A DNA stretch of 35,010 nucleotides from Desulfofustis sp. (lineage in GTDB: Bacteria; Desulfobacterota; Desulfobulbia; Desulfobulbales; Desulfocapsaceae), in assembly GCA_030145365.1 (NCBI GenBank), contig JAQYVS010000101.1:1-35010 (forward strand), given 5' to 3'. The notes below the pieces were generated by a model. That model saw only the letters and a program-made list of their open reading frames with translations, had not been told where the DNA came from and ran no database searches. Below, piece by piece: positions 8,218 to 17,900 of the stretch. The translations under genes were made by a program, and so were the position numbers. The first letter of the stretch is position 1; each line of letters starts with the position of its first letter.

Positions 8218-10344
8218 ATGAATTATATAAACACCTGTGCCGCCGGTCTTGAAAAGCTCGTTGCCGATGAGCTGATGACATGGAACGCGCAATCAAGTGA
8301 GGTCGGTAAAGGCTTCGTTAAGTGGTCGGGCAATCTGGAAGCCGGGTATCGGGCCTGCCTCTGGTCGCGTTTTTCATCCCGCGTTATTCTGGTGCTTGAT
8401 CAGTTTGCCGTGAGCAGCAGTAATGAATTGTATGAAGGAGCTCGGTCCATAGAGTGGGAGGAACACTTTTCCGAGCACAGCAGTTTTGCCGTAGATTGTT
8501 CTATTTCGGCTGATTCCCCGATCAAGAACTCTATGTTTGGGGCCCTGCGTATTAAAGATGCCATTGTTGACCGGTTTCGAGACCGCACCGGAGTTCGACC
8601 GACGGTACAGCTGCAGCGTCCCGAAATTCAGATCAGCAGTCATATTTCAGATAACAGAGCGCTGATCGGGCTCGATCTATCCGGTGAGAGCCTTCATCGT
8701 AGAGGATATCGGGTTGAAGGAGGAACTGCGCCGTTGAAAGAAAGCCTGGCAGCAGCAATCATCGCCTTGAGCGGCTGGAATGGCGATACCTTGGTGGACC
8801 CGTTTTGCGGTTCGGGGACATTGCTGATAGAAGCAGCATTGATATATGGCGACTCTGCACCCGGACTTGGCAGATCCTACTTTGGTGTGTTGGGCTGGCA
8901 TGCCCACCAGGAAAAGCTCTGGTCATCTCTGGTTGCGGAAGCAATAGAAAGAGAGAATGCAGCCCAGAACAAACCCTGGCCATCGCTGATTGGCTACGAT
9001 GCGGACAGATCAGCAATTCGGGCTGCTCGTAAAAACATTGCAGGGGCCGGGTTGGAAGAAAAAATCAGTGTCAGCCGCCAGGAAATTCACCAGCTGGACA
9101 ATACCTATGGAAGCGGCTGGATTGTCTGCAACCCACCGTATGGCGAACGGATGTCTGAAAAACAGTCGGTAAAGCACCTGTATCGCTTTTTAGGTAACCA
9201 TCTCCAGCAATACTTCGCGGGCTGGAAACTCGCACTTTTTACCGCCGTTCCCGATTATGCCGATCTGCTGAAAATTAAATGGCAGGCCAGCCATAAACTT
9301 TTTAACGGCCCGCTTTCCTGCAGACTGTTGTGCGGCTCACCTGTTCCCGGTTTATCTGACTCTCGAGACACTGACTGGCAAATTGCTCCTCAAACAGGCG
9401 GGGAGCAACCGGAAGAATTCGCCAATCGTTTGAAAAAGAATTTCAAGAAACTCATCTCATGGGCACGTAAACATCAACTTCAAAGCCTTCGAATCTATGA
9501 CAGGGATCTACCTCAATACAATGTTAGTGTTGATCTCTTTGGGGACCATGTGTATATCAAGGAATTTCAACCCCCTGCGAAAATAGATTCTCGTGTGGCA
9601 GATGAACGGTTCAAAGTCGTGATTCAGTCGGTTCGTTCACTCTTCAATGTCGGCAGAGATCGGGTTTCCATCAGCCGCTGGCAGAGAACCAGACCAACCG
9701 ATACAAAGAAAACGGGAAAAGAGAAACTCTATGAAGTGGGCGAACAACATTGCTTTTTCCTGGTTAGCTTGCCAGGGCATCCTGACACAGGATTTTTTCC
9801 GGACCAACGTTTTGTCAGGAAAAGAATCGCAGAATCGGCCGGACAGGCGTCTTTTTTAAGTATTTATGACACCAGCGGGGCAGCGACTGTGCAGGCGGTA
9901 CGAGGCAGGGCAAGAAAGACGGTTACTGCAGGCATATCAGCGAAAGACCAACTCAGAATAGCACAAAATTTCAACCGTAACGGTCTGGCGGTTGAGCAAC
10001 ACACATTAATCCAAGAACATGTCCTGCCCTGGCTGAGAACACATAAGGATCGGTATGATCTCATCTATATCAACCCACGTCGGATCGACTATTTTCGAGG
10101 TAAGTCGACACATTTCAATCTTGCTGCTGATCAAAAGGCTCTAATCAGGCTTGCGGTTAACCGGCTGAACCCGAAGGGACATCTACTGTTTTCAACGATG
10201 TTACCCTCTTTCACCTTGGATCCGGTAATACTCGAGAGATTTGACTGCAGAAACATCAGCAGTGAGATGGCTCCGGCCGATTTTCAGAAGCAGAGCAGAT
10301 GGTTCCAGTGCTGGGAGATCAGATCTAAGGTCGAAGATTGTTAG
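8218..10344 (+). CDS. rlmL: Bifunctional 23S rRNA methyltransferase RlmKL (RlmK half degenerate)
   Basis: A 708-residue fusion. Residues 1-150 contain a ferredoxin-like/THUMP RNA-binding region. Residues 160-380 are the RlmL methyltransferase (m2G2445), with the SAM motif DPFCGSGT at 194-201 and the catalytic NPPYGERM at 305-312, both intact. Residues 400-708 align over their full length with the RlmK (m7G2069) half of the E. coli enzyme. However, the canonical SYTG loop reads DTSG at 551-554, the SAM-ribose acidic motif VDMS reads AGIS at 571-574, and the IDPP motif reads INPR at 618-621. The C-terminal half is therefore probably catalytically impaired or changed, although the fold appears to be kept. 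The ribosome binding site is weak. It is divergent from pal, across about 250 bases. Confidence 0.85.
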   Translation: MNYINTCAAGLEKLVADELMTWNAQSSEVGKGFVKWSGNLEAGYRACLWSRFSSRVILVLDQFAVSSSNELYEGARSIEWEEHFSEHSSFAVDCSISADSPIKNSMFGALRIKDAIVDRFRDRTGVRPTVQLQRPEIQISSHISDNRALIGLDLSGESLHRRGYRVEGGTAPLKESLAAAIIALSGWNGDTLVDPFCGSGTLLIEAALIYGDSAPGLGRSYFGVLGWHAHQEKLWSSLVAEAIERENAAQNKPWPSLIGYDADRSAIRAARKNIAGAGLEEKISVSRQEIHQLDNTYGSGWIVCNPPYGERMSEKQSVKHLYRFLGNHLQQYFAGWKLALFTAVPDYADLLKIKWQASHKLFNGPLSCRLLCGSPVPGLSDSRDTDWQIAPQTGGEQPEEFANRLKKNFKKLISWARKHQLQSLRIYDRDLPQYNVSVDLFGDHVYIKEFQPPAKIDSRVADERFKVVIQSVRSLFNVGRDRVSISRWQRTRPTDTKKTGKEKLYEVGEQHCFFLVSLPGHPDTGFFPDQRFVRKRIAESAGQASFLSIYDTSGAATVQAVRGRARKTVTAGISAKDQLRIAQNFNRNGLAVEQHTLIQEHVLPWLRTHKDRYDLIYINPRRIDYFRGKSTHFNLAADQKALIRLAVNRLNPKGHLLFSTMLPSFTLDPVILERFDCRNISSEMAPADFQKQSRWFQCWEIRSKVEDC

Positions 10345-10359
10345 CTTGTTCGGTATGAA

Positions 10360-10388
10360 TTGCTTTTTCACCTATCTGTTGTCATAAT
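10360..10388 (+). promoter_or_regulatory. Predicted promoter of the hybrid histidine kinase
   Basis: TTGCTT (10360-10365) and CATAAT (10383-10388) are separated by exactly 17 bases. The -10 box matches the consensus at 5 of 6 positions and the -35 box at 3 of 6. It lies in the 107-base gap between rlmKL and the kinase gene. Confidence 0.4.
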
Positions 10389-10451
10389 GGCTTGACTAAA
10401 CCGATGGGAAGAAAAGAAGATAATGATGAACGGTAAAGGGAGAGGACTCTC

Positions 10452-12092
10452 TTGAAAAAACAGAGCGAAACAGAAAAAACAGTAGAACCTGATTCATTGC
10501 TTGCTCAGAAGGACAAACGCATTAACGAGCTTGAAAAAGAAATGCGCGAACTCCGAAGAGCCCTGGAAGAGGTGCAGAGAAGCAGCCAGGCAAAAACTGA
10601 GTTTCTGGTAAGCATGGGACATGAAATCAGGACCCCGATGAACGGCATCATGGGAATGACCAATCTAGTTCTGGAGACTGAGCTGGGTTCTGAACAGCGC
10701 CGCCAGCTGGAAATGGTTAATACCTCGGGTGATCGATTGCTCGATGTAGTCAACGATATCCTGGATTTCTGTAAGATGGAATCCGGTGCATTGCAGTTGA
10801 ATCACGAGGACTTTAAATTGACCGACAGTCTGGATTGCGATCTCTACCTGCTGAAACTGTCGGCCAAGCAAAAAAACATCGATCTGGTGTATCAGGTCGG
10901 CCGCGATGTTCCGGAATTTCTCAACAGTGATCCGGACCGGCTTGTTCAGGTTCTCGTCAACCTGGTCAATAATGCGATAAAATTTACCGAAAAAGGGACC
11001 ATTAAGGTTCTTGCCGAACATCTCGGCGACGACGATCAAGGCCGGATTATTCTCAAGTTTTCGGTGGCTGACACCGGAATTGGTATTTCTGAAGACAAAC
11101 AAAAGATTATCACCGACAGCTTCAAGCAGGATTATAGTGAGTATTCTGGGAAGTTCTGGGGTGGCGGACTTGGGTTGACCATCTCGGCACAGCTTGTCCA
11201 TCTTGCCGGGGGAGAAATAGGGCTGGAATCCGAATCCGGTGAAGGGGCAACGTTCTGGTTCACCTGGACATTTAATAAGACAGCAAAACAAGCAGCCAAG
11301 ACTGAATCTCCTGGTATCAGCGAAGAGTCCACGCAAGATATCACCTACAAGTTTGAAAACATGAGGGTACTGCTTGCTGAAGATGAACCAATAAGCCGGA
11401 TACTGATTGAAACCTTGCTTCAGCAGGTTGGACTGAGTGTCACCGCCCTGGAGAATGGGCGGCAGGCCCTGGATGAAGCGAAAGAAGGGGATTATCATGC
11501 TATCTTGATGGATGTTCAGATGCCGATTATGGATGGGCTTGAGGCAACGAGAAAAATCAGAGCTCATGAAACCATTCATGGAGGTCATGTGCCGATTATT
11601 GCTCTGACAGCCCATGCCATGCACGGAGACCGGGAAAAATGTCTGCAGGCCGGAATGGATGAATATCTGACGAAACCGTTGAGTAAAGCCGCGTTATATG
11701 ACGTCTTACACCACTATCTGACGAGTTATGCACTGGTGGTTGACGAGGACCCGGAAAGCAGGCAGGAAATCGTAGAGTTTCTGATTGAGTCCGGCTGGCA
11801 GGTGAGCCTGGCGGAAACTGGCAGATCGGCAATGTATGAAGCTTCACTGACTCATTTCGATTTGGTTATTATTGATATAGGGCAGGAATCTGGTGATGGT
11901 GCGGAAATGGCCAAGGTTATCCGCCGGCTGGAGGAGTATTCTGGACGCCGATCACTGATTCTTGGCCTGAGAAGCGATGCAGCATTAGACGAGTTCTTAC
12001 AGGCATGTCTTGATAGCGGGGTGGATGGTTTTATTTCGCGCCCTCTTGATCTGGAAGCTTTGAGGGATCAGATTGATCACCACACAGGTTAA
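10452..12092 (+). CDS. Soluble hybrid histidine kinase with two receiver domains
   Basis: A 546-residue cytoplasmic hybrid kinase without membrane segments. Residues 15-48 form a charged coiled coil. The HisKA domain has phospho-acceptor H57 in [12 protein letters not shown]. The ATPase domain has NNAIKFT (N-box), DTGIGI and GGGLGL. Receiver 1 (about 304-423) has D354 in [11 protein letters not shown] and K408 in YLTKP. Receiver 2 (about 426-546) has VDEDPESR and a likely acceptor D475, but its usual lysine is arginine (SRPLD) and its DxxMP loop reads DIGQES, so it is atypical. The TTG start is preceded by AGAGG with 6-base spacing. It has no recognisable sensor domain; input probably comes from a partner. 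No cognate regulator gene is adjacent. Confidence 0.9.
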   Translation: MKKQSETEKTVEPDSLLAQKDKRINELEKEMRELRRALEEVQRSSQAKTEFLVSMGHEIRTPMNGIMGMTNLVLETELGSEQRRQLEMVNTSGDRLLDVVNDILDFCKMESGALQLNHEDFKLTDSLDCDLYLLKLSAKQKNIDLVYQVGRDVPEFLNSDPDRLVQVLVNLVNNAIKFTEKGTIKVLAEHLGDDDQGRIILKFSVADTGIGISEDKQKIITDSFKQDYSEYSGKFWGGGLGLTISAQLVHLAGGEIGLESESGEGATFWFTWTFNKTAKQAAKTESPGISEESTQDITYKFENMRVLLAEDEPISRILIETLLQQVGLSVTALENGRQALDEAKEGDYHAILMDVQMPIMDGLEATRKIRAHETIHGGHVPIIALTAHAMHGDREKCLQAGMDEYLTKPLSKAALYDVLHHYLTSYALVVDEDPESRQEIVEFLIESGWQVSLAETGRSAMYEASLTHFDLVIIDIGQESGDGAEMAKVIRRLEEYSGRRSLILGLRSDAALDEFLQACLDSGVDGFISRPLDLEALRDQIDHHTG

Positions 12093-12128
12093 ATTTCATC
12101 ACCCCTAATTTTTTAATTCTTTTACCCA

Positions 12129-13169
12129 ATGTCATCATTTTCACACGTCTGTTTGCATACTTTTGGATATGAAATCCCTCCCCGAATTCTGAGTTCCGAG
12201 TTTATCGAAAAGCGTCTTGCCTCGGTTTATGATCGTCTCAAATTGCCCGAGGGAAGATTGCAAATGATGAGTGGTATCCGCGAGCGAAGATTGTGGGAAG
12301 AGGGTACCAGACCCAGCCAGGCCGCAGCGATGGCAGGTAAGAAAACCATTACTGCCGCTGGTGTTGACCCGAAGCAGATTCAATGTCTGCTCTTTACTTC
12401 AGTTTCAAGGGACATGATGGAGCCGGCAACCGCATCTTTTGTCCATCACGAGCTCGGCCTGTCTCCGGGATGTCTGATCTTTGATATTTCAAATGCTTGC
12501 CTCGGGTTTCTCGATGGAATGATCATGCTGGGAAATATGATTGAACTTGGTCAGGTGGAAAACGGACTGGTGGTTTCTGGGGAAACTGCCGAGGGACTTG
12601 TTGAATCAACCATAAAGACTCTACAGGAAGATACTTCGCTGACCAGAAAAACCATTAAGAAAGCGTTTGCCTCTTTGACCATAGGTTCTGGAGCCGTTGG
12701 ACTCTATATGTGTCGCTGCACCTCAAAAGGTGAGGATAGGCCAAGGCTTGTTCATTGTTCATGGATGGCAAATACTGATTTTTCCGATCTCTGTCTGGGC
12801 GGGCAGAGTGCTCCGGAAACGACCCTGATGGCCACTAATTCCGAAGAACTTCTGGTTCAGGGGATAGAAACAGCTCATGAGACCTGGAGTGCGTTCTCAG
12901 CGTCGAGCAACTGGCAGGACAGAGATATTGATTGTTACTGCTGCCACCAGGTGGGTACGGCCCATGCCAAACTGCTTTTTGAGAAGCTGGGATTGGATGC
13001 TTCTAAGAATTTTGAGACACTTGAGTTTTTAGGAAATGTCGGCTCGGTTTCGGCTCCGATCACGATGGCCATGGCAATTGAACAGAACAGATTCCAGCGC
13101 GGTCATAAAGGAGCCATGCTGGGAATAGGAAGCGGGATCAATTGTATGATGCTTGGAATTGAGTGGTAG
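12129..13169 (+). CDS. Thiolase-fold condensing enzyme, ketoacyl-ACP synthase III / OleA-like
   Basis: A 346-residue condensing enzyme of the FabH superfamily. The catalytic triad is C124 (DISNACLGFLDG), H273 (CCHQVGTAH) and N303 (LGNVGSVS). The His-to-Asn distance of 30 is as in FabH and OleA. E98 lies 26 residues before the catalytic cysteine, the same offset as the Glu117-Cys143 pair recalled for OleA, which favours a Claisen condensation of two acyl thioesters over malonyl-ACP elongation. That subfamily call is an inference. No oleB, oleC or oleD is present. It heads a four-gene operon with the AMMECR1, Cys-cluster and thioesterase genes. The ribosome binding site is not obvious. Confidence 0.8.
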   Translation: MSSFSHVCLHTFGYEIPPRILSSEFIEKRLASVYDRLKLPEGRLQMMSGIRERRLWEEGTRPSQAAAMAGKKTITAAGVDPKQIQCLLFTSVSRDMMEPATASFVHHELGLSPGCLIFDISNACLGFLDGMIMLGNMIELGQVENGLVVSGETAEGLVESTIKTLQEDTSLTRKTIKKAFASLTIGSGAVGLYMCRCTSKGEDRPRLVHCSWMANTDFSDLCLGGQSAPETTLMATNSEELLVQGIETAHETWSAFSASSNWQDRDIDCYCCHQVGTAHAKLLFEKLGLDASKNFETLEFLGNVGSVSAPITMAMAIEQNRFQRGHKGAMLGIGSGINCMMLGIEW

Positions 13170-13179
13170 AAGGTTGGCG

Positions 13180-13767
13180 ATGTCTGAGCATATAAACTCC
13201 ATTCTTGGATCCCGGCTACTGGCACTGGCCAGACAAAAAATCGGCCAGCGCCTCGGTCTGGTCGATGCCGTTGAGCAACCCGACCTGGCGGACAAGGCGC
13301 TGGACCAGTCCCTGGCCACCTTTGTTACCTTGAAAATAGATGGTCAATTGCGGGGGTGTATCGGCAATCTTGAACCAGTGGACTCGCTGCTTGAGTCGGT
13401 GACGCGTAATGGCCTGCAGGCTGCATTTCATGATCATAGATTTTCTCCGCTCAAACCAGAGGAATTTAACCGGATCAGCATAGATATCTCCATTCTCAGC
13501 AGCCCCGAAGCGCTTGACTACAAAGATGGTGATGATCTGCTCGCCAGACTGCAACCCGGGGTTGACGGTATTATTCTGAAGCTTGGCAAGGCCCGGGCCA
13601 CGTTTTTACCACAGGTCTGGGAGCAATTGCCTCAACCACACGCATTTATGGAACATCTCTGTCTGAAAGCCGGTCTGGCCCGTTCCGCCTGGCGGGATCA
13701 ACATCCGGACATTTTTATATATCAGGTGCAGAGTTTTAAGGAGGACCCCGATGCAGCTGATTCTTGA
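13180..13767 (+). CDS. amrA: AMMECR1 domain protein (AmmeMemoRadiSam system protein A)
   Basis: A 195-residue AMMECR1-family protein. Signature segments: LRGCIGNLEP, HDHRFSPLKPEEF, IDISILS and GVDGIILKLGKARATFLPQVWEQLP. The family is conserved from archaea to humans, and its biochemical role is not established. Bacterial copies commonly occur with a MEMO1-like protein and a radical SAM enzyme, which are not in this window. The start is ATG 13180, with AAGG 6 bases upstream and 10 bases after the preceding stop; an in-frame TTG upstream is less likely. The 3' end overlaps the next gene by 17 bases. Confidence 0.9.
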   Translation: MSEHINSILGSRLLALARQKIGQRLGLVDAVEQPDLADKALDQSLATFVTLKIDGQLRGCIGNLEPVDSLLESVTRNGLQAAFHDHRFSPLKPEEFNRISIDISILSSPEALDYKDGDDLLARLQPGVDGIILKLGKARATFLPQVWEQLPQPHAFMEHLCLKAGLARSAWRDQHPDIFIYQVQSFKEDPDAADS

Positions 13768-14380
13768 ACCGGAACTGGCGGAACAGCTCAGAATTTTATA
13801 TGAAGACATGGAACGGGCATACGATTCGGTTGCCGTCCAACTGGATCACAGCTGCAACGGCTGCCCGGATAATTGCTGTGATTCCTATTTTCTGCACCAC
13901 ACCTACCTTGAGTGGGCCTATTTGTGGCAGGGCTTGAGTCTTCTCAGTAAGGAACAAAGTACTGCAATCATGGAAAAAGCTTACCAGTACGAACGTGAAA
14001 GCAAAGCTATTATCGAGCAGGGAGAGAGGCCCGGTATCATGTGTCCGCTCAACGAGGCGGGGAAGTGTGTGCTCTATTCCCATCGATTCATGGTTTGTCG
14101 CACCCACGGTGTTCCTGCTTCCCTGACCAGGCCGGATGGGAAAACACTTAGATTTCCCGGCTGTTTCAGATGCCAGGAATCATTAGAGAAAATGGGGCTC
14201 AAAGAAGAAGCGGTTCCTGTAATGGAGCGTACACAATTGTTGCGACGGCTGGCCATGCTCGAACAACGATTTCTCGAAGGCAGGAGGCATCTGGCCCCGA
14301 GGGTAAAAAAAACCATTGCCTCGATGTTGACCAGTGGTCCGCCGGAACTTTCTCATTGCTCTGATCTAAAAGATAAGTAG
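13751..14380 (+). CDS. YkgJ-type cysteine-cluster protein (Fe-S/zinc binding)
   Basis: A 209-residue member of the YkgJ / CxxxCxxCC family. The N-terminal cluster reads CNGCPDNCCD (C35, C38, C42, C43). A second conserved block, MCPLNEAGKCVLYSHR followed by FMVCRTHG, gives further cysteines, and FPGCFRCQ adds a third block. These proteins are predicted to bind a metal or an iron-sulfur cluster; their function is mostly unknown. The start ATG has a perfect AAGGAGG at 13738-13744 with 6-base spacing and lies inside the end of the AMMECR1 gene, so translation is coupled. A different family member occurs at 27577-28278. Confidence 0.85.
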   Translation: MQLILEPELAEQLRILYEDMERAYDSVAVQLDHSCNGCPDNCCDSYFLHHTYLEWAYLWQGLSLLSKEQSTAIMEKAYQYERESKAIIEQGERPGIMCPLNEAGKCVLYSHRFMVCRTHGVPASLTRPDGKTLRFPGCFRCQESLEKMGLKEEAVPVMERTQLLRRLAMLEQRFLEGRRHLAPRVKKTIASMLTSGPPELSHCSDLKDK

Positions 14381-14394
14381 AACAGGAGTCAGCA

Positions 14395-14901
14395 TTGAAA
14401 CTTAAAGTAACAGGCAAGCAGCCGAACTCCAAAAGTTGCTTTGTCTGCGGCCTGGAAAATGGCTATGGCCTAAATAGTCGATTTTATGAGTTGGAAAACG
14501 GTGAAATCATGGCTCGTTTCTCGCCTTCTGATGAACATCAGGGATATCCCGGGCGATTGCACGGAGGGCTTGCCGCTACAATTCTAGATGAAACGATTGC
14601 CAGGGCAATGATGAATCATGAGGAAAGTGCGGTATGGGGAGTAACCGTCGAGTTTTCGATGAAACTCAGGAAACCGGTGCCGCTGGATCGTGAGGTGATC
14701 GTCATTGCCAGAATAACAGAGGAAAATAGACGGACATTTCACGGAACCGGTGAAATTGTTTTGGATGATGGCAGTGTTGCCGTCGAGGGAAGTGGACGAT
14801 ATTTAAAAATGGCCCTGCCCAAAATCACTGATTTTGATTTTGACGGCGAAGGTTGGCAAGTTGTTGAACAGGAAGATGATCCAGTTGAAGTTGATCGCTA
14901 G
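14395..14901 (+). CDS. Hotdog-fold thioesterase (PaaI/4HBT family)
   Basis: A 168-residue hotdog-fold acyl-CoA or acyl-ACP thioesterase. It has an N-terminal CFVCGLENGYGL segment common in this subgroup, then HQGYPGRLHGGLAATILDE with the HGG motif and the acidic catalytic residues, and the strand VEFSMKLRKPVPL. The TTG start is supported by AGGAG at 14384-14388 with 6-base spacing and 14 bases after the previous stop. It is the last gene of the operon headed by the condensing enzyme, so it may release or proofread that enzyme's product (inference). Its last 77 bases overlap the end of the opposite-strand kinase gene. Confidence 0.85.
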   Translation: MKLKVTGKQPNSKSCFVCGLENGYGLNSRFYELENGEIMARFSPSDEHQGYPGRLHGGLAATILDETIARAMMNHEESAVWGVTVEFSMKLRKPVPLDREVIVIARITEENRRTFHGTGEIVLDDGSVAVEGSGRYLKMALPKITDFDFDGEGWQVVEQEDDPVEVDR

Positions 14902-17900
14902 CACCAGCGTCTGTAGTGGAAGAAGCATTGATTGGCAGGTGGATGGTAAATGTCGATCCCTCACTGGTCGCCGATGTGAATGTTATGTCTCCACCATGGC
15001 TTTTGACAATTGAGTAAGCGATAGCCAATCCCAGGCCAGTTCCGTCCATTTCCTCCTTTGTGGAAAAGAAAGGTTCAAAGATATGCCCCTGATTTTCAGG
15101 GGTAATTCCATGACCGGTGTCAGACATCTTCAAGGTAACTAGATTCCTGTCATGGGTGGTTTTTACCGACAAAATACCTCCCTGTTTTGCCATCGCATCA
15201 CCACCGTTAATGGCCATATTAACGATTACCTGCGTGATCTGGTCCTCGATCGCGACAATATCGGGGAGGTTGTCGGCCAACTCGGTTATCACGGACACCC
15301 CGGAATTTTTAAAACTTTTCCGTTGAAAAAGCAGTACGTTTTTCACCGACTCATTAAGGTTGAACCTGCTCTTGAGGCCGCTGGAAGGCCTGTGCAGATC
15401 GTGCAGGTCGTCCATCAACTTTTTCATACGGTCACACTCTTCAAGTCCGACTTCGATTAGAAGGTGATCTTCGTCACTTAAATGTGAGCGATTGGTGAGA
15501 TCGTCCAAAAGATATTTGATTCCTATCAGGGGATTTCCGAACTCATGGGCAATTGAGGCTGAAATACGCCCCATTGCCGAAAGTTTATCGGCATGCAAGA
15601 GTTGAATCTGGGCCTGTTTTCTTTTGGCAGTTTCCGCGTGCAGGGCCTGGACGGTTCCTTCCAATTCTTCATAGAGCATAGAATTTTTGATAGAGATGGC
15701 AGCTTGCGAGGCCATCAACTTCAGAATCTCAAGTTTGTCTGAATGAAAGGCCCCAGCTGTAAGGTTGTTTTCCAAATACATCAGGCAGACTATCTCCCCG
15801 TGATGGACAACTGGCATACAGAGAATCGATTTAGATCTGTTTTTTCTGACATATTCATCAGAGGTAAAGAGACCCTGTTCATGGGCGTTATGGAGGACAA
15901 CGGTTTTCTGCGATCTAATCACATAGTTTACAATTTTTTGAGATAACTCACCCGAAGTGTCATTGAGATTGTAATCAACAATTTCAACATGGTGTCCATC
16001 GATCTTGGCTTTGACTTTAAGCATCCATTCATTTTCAATATCCAATAAAAGGCAGCCTTTTTGAGCGCCGCTATTTTCAATCAGAATGGCTATCATCTTC
16101 TTGAGCAATTCATTCAGTTCAACTTCTCCGATAAAAGCTCTCGATGCTTTGACCATGCTTAAGATATCGAAACGATTCGTGTCTTCTGCAATGATAGATG
16201 ATCGGTGAAATCCTGTATTATGGTGAACCGGTTGGCTTTTCTCAAAATCCTGTGCCGAGTATTTCCTGGTGATATAATCGATCAGTTGTGTTGCCCCCCA
16301 ATCTGAATAGCATGAGAGCGCTTCATTCAGATATGGCTTGGCAATGTGGAGCCGGCCGAGTTCAAAATAAAAATGAGCGGCACGCTCATAGATGAGCCCT
16401 TCTTCCTGGAGGTAACCATTTTTTGCGGCCAATTTAATGGCCCGGTCGTAGTGTTCAGCAGCCTCGTCTTTTTTGTTCAGAACCCTGTTGCGTTCGGCAA
16501 CCAGCAAATGATATTTATGTTGGTAATTTTCGGGTGCCGTTGAAGCCCATAGCCTCATGTTTTTCAGTCCGGCATCAATTTTTCTTAATAATGTTTTTCG
16601 GCCTAAGGTGCTTTGGGAGTGATACATACCAAGCAGACTCAGACCGTGGTAGAAATAAAAATTTGGTATATAAACTGAAGCCACAGCGTTATTGACCAAT
16701 TTCAGAGCTTTCGAACCCTGGGAGACGGCCATGTCATATTCTCCAAAGAGATAGGCGTGCATCATACTCATGGAGTGAAACATAAATAATGTGGTGTAGT
16801 CGCGAGTATTTCTATGAACCGACAACAGCTTGGCACTATCGTAAAATTCTCCGTCCACTATGGATGGGTTTTTATTTTTACCAAGCAGATTGGCAATACT
16901 TTGTTGGAAGATCATGAGCCGATAGAGAGGAATTTGTTGTTTCAAGGCCGCAATTGTGTCGTGTTGCCTCATCAGTTCCAGCTCAAGATTGGTCAAATTC
17001 TGTCCTAAAAAGAAGAGACGGACGCAGTAATTGTATGCGCTACTGGCGGCTAATTCCCTGTTACCGATGTCCTTGCTGAGGTGAAATGATTTGATAAGAG
17101 GGGCAAGGGTGGAATTCAGGTGCTTTTTCCAGTGAACCACCAGATTGTTGATCAGAAAGATTGTAATAGCAGAGCTTTTGTACCTGTTCTGCTTTTGTAT
17201 ACCGAGCACGAGTTGGCCGAGCTCATAGCCTCTATCAATATTGGTTCCATTCAGGCCGCACAATAAAAAACTGTAGATAGTATAGCCCATTATTCCGATA
17301 GCCTTGTGGCTGCCGTATTTAAACCATTTTTGTATTATCTGATGACTAATGATTGGCAGCAGGTTTTGTCGTGTATAATATGCCGCACTGACCATTTCCA
17401 ACAGAATATCCATTACTGCTCGCTGGTGCGGATCTGTCATTTCCGGAAGATGAGTGAGATCGGTGGCTTTTTTTCCCTGCAGCATAAATTTTAGGCAAAG
17501 CATGGCTCTGCGAGCACTTGTTTTTGTTGGGTAATTGGGGATTTTTACCCCGAGTTTGGAAAGTACTTCCCGCCCGGTTAAAATTACATCGTTGAGACGA
17601 TTTGCACTTTTATAGCTCTGTATTCTGATGAGGCAGGCTGGTGTTTTGTCGAGTATGCTTTGAGCTTTATTGTTTATTTCTGCAAAAATTAATTCTGTTT
17701 CCTCACTGATATTTTTATATGATGCAGCCTTGAGGAGTTCTGTGTGAACAGCAAGGGTCAGCGCGTAGCGATTTTCCCAATCGGTTTCGTCTGAAAGCAG
17801 CCCCACAGCGGTTTGGGCAAACTGGTAATGATAATCGGAGCCGGCTGAGGTTCCGGCTTTCTTCGCCAGCAGTAGGTTCAGTTCGGCAAGCTCAAACCGA

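Noticed and set aside
10665-11624. A 319-codon minus-strand open frame inside the hybrid kinase gene
   Set aside because: The sense frame has complete kinase motifs, and the antisense product has none. Long antisense frames are expected opposite such coding sequence.
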